Source: Bacteroidia bacterium
GTDB lineage: Bacteria; Bacteroidota; Bacteroidia; UKL13-3
DNA: 64,000 nucleotides
Reading direction: 5' to 3'
Assembly: GCA_023151275.1 (NCBI GenBank)
Contig: JAKLJI010000015.1
Coordinates: 1 to 64,000, forward strand
Within the stretch, counting starts at the first letter, position 1, and every line of letters starts with the position of its first letter. The notes under the pieces are model-generated. The model was not told where the DNA came from. It made no database searches and saw only the letters and a list, made by a program, of their open reading frames with translations. This document shows positions 61,013-64,000 of this stretch, piece by piece. A program made the translations under genes and the position numbers.

Positions 61013-61449
61013 GGCTGCAAGTCTTGAGTTTTACCTGATTCGTCAAATGATTTCAATTTTGCCAAAATCCAATTGGGTAGTAACCCAGGGCGAATCACTC
61101 CAAGATTTTCAATAATGGAAATTGCCTCTCTAACCATTATTGCTGCGTAGAACAGGTTATCAACCCAGCTAAATAATCCATTTACGGCACCGGCAACGGT
61201 AAAGTTTTTCAATCCGTGGGTAAGAATAAGAAAGACAGCATAAACAATCACCTTCTGAAAAAATGCAGCAAAGCCTTTAGAGCTAACTGAATTCTGCGTC
61301 CAATGTTTCCAAAATCCGGTTGCAGTATCAATGCCAATTAATACCATCAGGAATACCAAGAATTGCCAATCAGAAAATAGGTACTTTTCAAAAAGATGAA
61401 GAATGAAGCTACCTGTTACGGTAAGGAATAAATAAATTTTGTATTGCAT
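61009..61449 (-). CDS. Phage holin (holin_4 type)
   Basis: A 146-residue inner-membrane protein with three hydrophobic segments (residues about 28-46, 68-84 and 88-108) and the motif VLIGIDTATGFWKHW characteristic of phage_holin_4. The basic C-terminal tail is cytoplasmic. It would open the inner membrane for endolysin release. Confidence 0.88.
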   Translation of the reverse strand: MQYKIYLFLTVTGSFILHLFEKYLFSDWQFLVFLMVLIGIDTATGFWKHWTQNSVSSKGFAAFFQKVIVYAVFLILTHGLKNFTVAGAVNGLFSWVDNLFYAAIMVREAISIIENLGVIRPGLLPNWILAKLKSFDESGKTQDLQP

Positions 61450-61451
61450 AA

Positions 61452-62393
61452 TTAAAGGATAAAAGATGAGCCTGTAGAATTGTCAATAACCTCAGTTGTA
61501 TCGGTAATCAAACCAAGTTCAATGCATTTGGCTTTGAGCTGGTAGTAATAAGCAGATCCAGTTTGCTGGCATCTGGAAGCCATTTCGCGCTTCATGTCCA
61601 TGGATGCCATGCTTTTAATTTTAGCTTTTTCAGAACTAGCGGAAACGGATGTCACTCTAACACCATCATCGCTGAAGGTAAATTCCATCTTAAATAGTGC
61701 TTGCTCTATTGCCAAATTTGCTGCAGTGGCATAAATCAATGGAGCAATTTGATACATATTTGAATCTGCATCAGGAGTTAAATTTCCTACCTTCCTTGCG
61801 TCTAAAAATGTTGAATAGTTATCTCTAAGCAGAGGTTTAATCTTTAAATTAAGCACATCAAGTATGCACCCTTTCAAAGCTTCCAATGTTCTTCTTGAAC
61901 TAGAAATAGGGAAGTATGCATCAAAGGCATAGGCAGATAGGAATAAGTTATTCCAGTATGCTGTTTCATGGTCACTTTCGCGCCAAGGTTCAAATTCCTC
62001 TGAATTTGATGAAAGCAAAATCAATGCATCATCTATTGCCCTCCATCCTGACTCTAGCAACTCGTTTTCAAGTTCAATTTTTTGCCATTCATAAAGGGGT
62101 TTTTTGGCATTATTGTCAGCTTGTAAAGCTCCACTACCTGTTAGGGTAACAAGCAATTTTGGAAGTGCTTTTGTTAAAGCAAAATTTCCGGATGCAGCCT
62201 GAATGTAACCGATTAGCTCTAAGTCTAAATCTTTCGGATCAGACAAACCATCCAGATAATCCAGTAAGTTTTTTCCAAACAAATTTTTAAGGAAAGTGCC
62301 TTCAATAGTAGCTGCATAATTGGATATCTGTGAGAATTTAAAGCTGGAAGATATCTGGGCGATTTTTTGGAAAGCCTGTTCTGTTAAAATCAT
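61452..62393 (-). CDS. Phage protein, DUF6712-like
   Basis: A 313-residue helical protein (LTEQAFQKIAQISSSFKFSQ, SSRRTLEALKGCILDVLNLK, MASRCQQTGSAYYYQLKAKC). I recall similar Bacteroidota phage proteins placed next to portals; a head-tail connector role is a guess. It starts with a four-base overlap of the portal-like stop and is followed directly by the holin. Confidence 0.6.
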   Translation of the reverse strand: MILTEQAFQKIAQISSSFKFSQISNYAATIEGTFLKNLFGKNLLDYLDGLSDPKDLDLELIGYIQAASGNFALTKALPKLLVTLTGSGALQADNNAKKPLYEWQKIELENELLESGWRAIDDALILLSSNSEEFEPWRESDHETAYWNNLFLSAYAFDAYFPISSSRRTLEALKGCILDVLNLKIKPLLRDNYSTFLDARKVGNLTPDADSNMYQIAPLIYATAANLAIEQALFKMEFTFSDDGVRVTSVSASSEKAKIKSMASMDMKREMASRCQQTGSAYYYQLKAKCIELGLITDTTEVIDNSTGSSFIL

Positions 62394-63697
62394 TGCTTGC
62401 TGGTTTTGTCTTGTGAATTACCATGTTGAATTTCCGGAGCATCATTTACTACCCATTTGAATCCAGGATATTTTTTGCGCCAATTGTTGAACTGGGCAAC
62501 AAAAAAGAATGGAGTTAAGGTGTTCATCCTATCCACACCAATGGTTGCAGTATTGTTGTAGAATGCATTCTTTTTCTCAGAACCTGAATTCATTCCATCG
62601 CTCTGATTGCTGATGCCGATGTTTGAAGGATCAACGCCCATTGCCAAAAAACTTTGTGCCTGCAATTGCTGGATGGTAGGAAGCCATCCTTCCACATTTA
62701 AACTGGTGTCTAGCTTTTTGATCGTTACTCCAGGCACATATTCATAGCCCGTTTTCAATTGCTCTTTAAACAGCATGCTGATTACTGTTTTTCCTTGATT
62801 TGAGCTTCCGGAAAGGAAACTATCTACCTCAGCTTTCAATGTTTTCAGGGTGCGGATTCGCAAATCAAGGTCAGAAGCCCATTTTGTTTTATCCTCTGCG
62901 CTTAATCTGCTTTGAAGGTATGTTTCTGTTACCTCAATGGAGAAGGTGGCGCCAAGGCCATTTTTTAGCCTGGATTTGTGGAATGCTTTCACCATATCTC
63001 GCATTTCGAATGTTCCGCTATTGATTAGCACTTCCACATTTGCTAGATCATAGTAATAGCGCTTTGCAGCAATTGGTTTCATCCGGTAAGCAAACTCAAA
63101 TCCTGAATTCCTGCCCCTCAAATCATCCACAGGGAATAAAACATCCAAAGCAGGAATTTCAACTGTATCGGATGCCCTGTAGGATTCCCAATCGCTATTG
63201 TAATACAGCGTTTTTACTTTTCTGGAAGCAGGATCCTGTTTCCCCCAACGGCTCCAATCAGCTTGTTTACGCAAAAGCAAGGCAACTTTTTCCCGATTGC
63301 GAGACAAAACAACTGAAGAAATAATGTTGCCCAGAGATTCGTAATCTTCCACGAATTCTGCAAATGTTCGTTGGGCGTTGGATGCTTCCATCCAATCATC
63401 AATTTCTGGGATAGAGGTAAAGTCAAATTCAACACCATCCTTTTTTCGTATTTCCCGCAAATAGCTAAGCCCTTGACCAAAGTGGGCGGCTTTGTTAAAC
63501 TCATTCGACCTGAAAACAACCTCATCACGGCCAATTTCTTGGATTATTCTGGATGGCAATAAATTATCATCACCCCAGTAAACAAAATTATCTGACGCAT
63601 TGGAGTGCTCAATTTTCACATCCTTGCTTACCGGTACAGAATCACCTCCAGACTTTCCGGAAATGCCAATAATGCTTATTCCTTCTGCAATAACCAT
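62390..63697 (-). CDS. Phage portal-like protein
   Basis: A 435-residue protein with segments expected of portal proteins: YWGDDNLLPSRIIQEIGRDE, FNKAAHFGQGLSYLREIRK, DDLRGRNSGFEFAYRMKPIA (wing/stem region) and the late AMGVDPSNIGISNQSDGMNS followed by KKNAFYNN. Portals form the ring through which DNA enters the head. It is shorter than many portals, and the assignment rests on motif order. It shares a base with the stop of the next gene upstream. Confidence 0.72.
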   Translation of the reverse strand: MVIAEGISIIGISGKSGGDSVPVSKDVKIEHSNASDNFVYWGDDNLLPSRIIQEIGRDEVVFRSNEFNKAAHFGQGLSYLREIRKKDGVEFDFTSIPEIDDWMEASNAQRTFAEFVEDYESLGNIISSVVLSRNREKVALLLRKQADWSRWGKQDPASRKVKTLYYNSDWESYRASDTVEIPALDVLFPVDDLRGRNSGFEFAYRMKPIAAKRYYYDLANVEVLINSGTFEMRDMVKAFHKSRLKNGLGATFSIEVTETYLQSRLSAEDKTKWASDLDLRIRTLKTLKAEVDSFLSGSSNQGKTVISMLFKEQLKTGYEYVPGVTIKKLDTSLNVEGWLPTIQQLQAQSFLAMGVDPSNIGISNQSDGMNSGSEKKNAFYNNTATIGVDRMNTLTPFFFVAQFNNWRKKYPGFKWVVNDAPEIQHGNSQDKTSKQ

Positions 63698-64000
63698 TAT
63701 TGAATTATTTGAATGCCGTTAATATGGGTGATGAAGCGAAGGTGAATTTTGCGCACCTGGCCATTTTTCAGCCTTACATTTTTGGTCTTGTTGGCTCTGT
63801 GATTTGGATCGCGACTAAGCGAAATGCGCATTGGCTGTTGTCGCCTGAATTCATCCGGAATTTGGAAGCGTGGCGCATCTTTTACCCCAACAAGGGTAAC
63901 CTCATCAAACTTTAGCACCTCACCACCGGTGCCGCGTTGCTCATCATAGGTGATAAACCTTACCGAGAATCGTGGAGCTTTTCCATCAACTGGAGTCTCA
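63697..64000 (-). CDS. Phage protein upstream of the portal (cut by window edge)
   Basis: The frame is open from the right edge (codon 63999-63997 onward) to the stop at 63697, at least 100 residues: ETPVDGKAPRFSVRFITYDE ... PMRISLSRDPNHRANKTKNV ... RFITHINGIQIIQ. An internal GTG at 63918 is not needed. The basic, beta-rich composition fits a small structural or DNA-binding protein. No family is recognised. Confidence 0.6.
   Translation of the reverse strand, partial: ETPVDGKAPRFSVRFITYDEQRGTGGEVLKFDEVTLVGVKDAPRFQIPDEFRRQQPMRISLSRDPNHRANKTKNVRLKNGQVRKIHLRFITHINGIQIIQ

Larger units (their letters stand above)
46403..64000. mobile_element. Prophage or phage-like element, left part (continues past window)
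   Basis: An integrase at the tRNA end, convergent with a long leftward block containing portal-like, holin, endolysin, tail and tape measure genes. Genes abut or overlap by 1-14 bases throughout 49438-64000. No terminase, capsid, repressor or replication gene is visible; these should lie to the right. The split tape measure gene raises the possibility that the element is defective. Confidence 0.9.

Noticed and set aside
49438-63697. Tailocin (headless tail particle) interpretation
   Set aside because: A portal-like protein and a long head-proximal block argue for a phage, though capsid and terminase genes are outside the window, so it cannot be fully excluded.
1-64000. CRISPR array or insertion sequence
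   Set aside because: No regularly spaced repeats, cas genes or transposase genes were found.

Overview
This window comes from a member of the Bacteroidota, most likely a free-living Flavobacteriia- or Cytophagia-like organism. The supporting evidence is: a fused lpxC/fabZ gene; gliding and type IX secretion genes (gldE, gldD, porX) plus a secreted protease with a type A T9SS sorting tail; bacillithiol biosynthesis (bshB1); TAnnTTTG-type -7 promoter boxes; and no obvious Shine-Dalgarno sequences. Species-level identity cannot be fixed from the sequence.

Positions 1-46093 are ordinary, densely packed chromosome. A divergent promoter separates the start of a proline dehydrogenase gene (leftward) from an overlapping aroB-aroA-aroC shikimate operon. 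Next come a T9SS-exported M43 protease, topA, a SirB1-like protein, and a leftward HU - TPR - 29-residue basic protein - RNase G group that diverges from mutY-ssb-gldE-gldD. Then follow a coiled-coil membrane protein, lpxB, purC and phoH, a SAM hydroxide adenosyltransferase, a LysM protein, a glycosyltransferase, bshB1, a structured intergenic element (25645-25780), a LOG-family protein, and tyrosine catabolism (hpd, hmgA). The porX region contains a stand-alone EF-Tu-domain-III-like protein coupled to porX and a divergent HD phosphohydrolase. It leads into the lipid A cluster lpxD-lpxC/fabZ-lpxA with a small ABC ATPase. A small accessory insert (HNH nuclease plus a 97-residue protein) is followed by a DinB-like protein, an M1 peptidase with a probable outer-membrane barrel, trhO and mutS.

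Positions 46182-46402 hold tRNA-Gly(GCC) and tRNA-Leu(TAA). A tyrosine recombinase follows the tRNA-Leu 3' end directly, and everything from there to the right edge is a prophage or phage-like element. The recombinase reads rightward; nearly all other phage genes read leftward toward it, in transcription order: portal-like, DUF6712-like, holin, amidase endolysin, spanin-like lipoprotein, several structural proteins including a 506-residue LamG-like adhesin, two large tail/baseplate-like proteins, and last the tape measure gene, which is split by a frameshift. The left end carries small unknown genes and one secreted host-like protein (a probable moron). Capsid, terminase and lysogeny genes and the second attachment site are not in the window.

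Most notable observations: a lipobox-plus-C-terminal-membrane-segment protein (single-molecule spanin architecture) nested in frame inside a larger membrane ORF with an EF-hand loop; an unusual phage gene order with lysis genes between portal and tail and the tape measure last; a set of promoters placed so close to start codons that the mRNAs should be leaderless; face-to-face divergent promoters; an EF-Tu domain III homologue coupled to porX; and a two-hairpin intergenic element.
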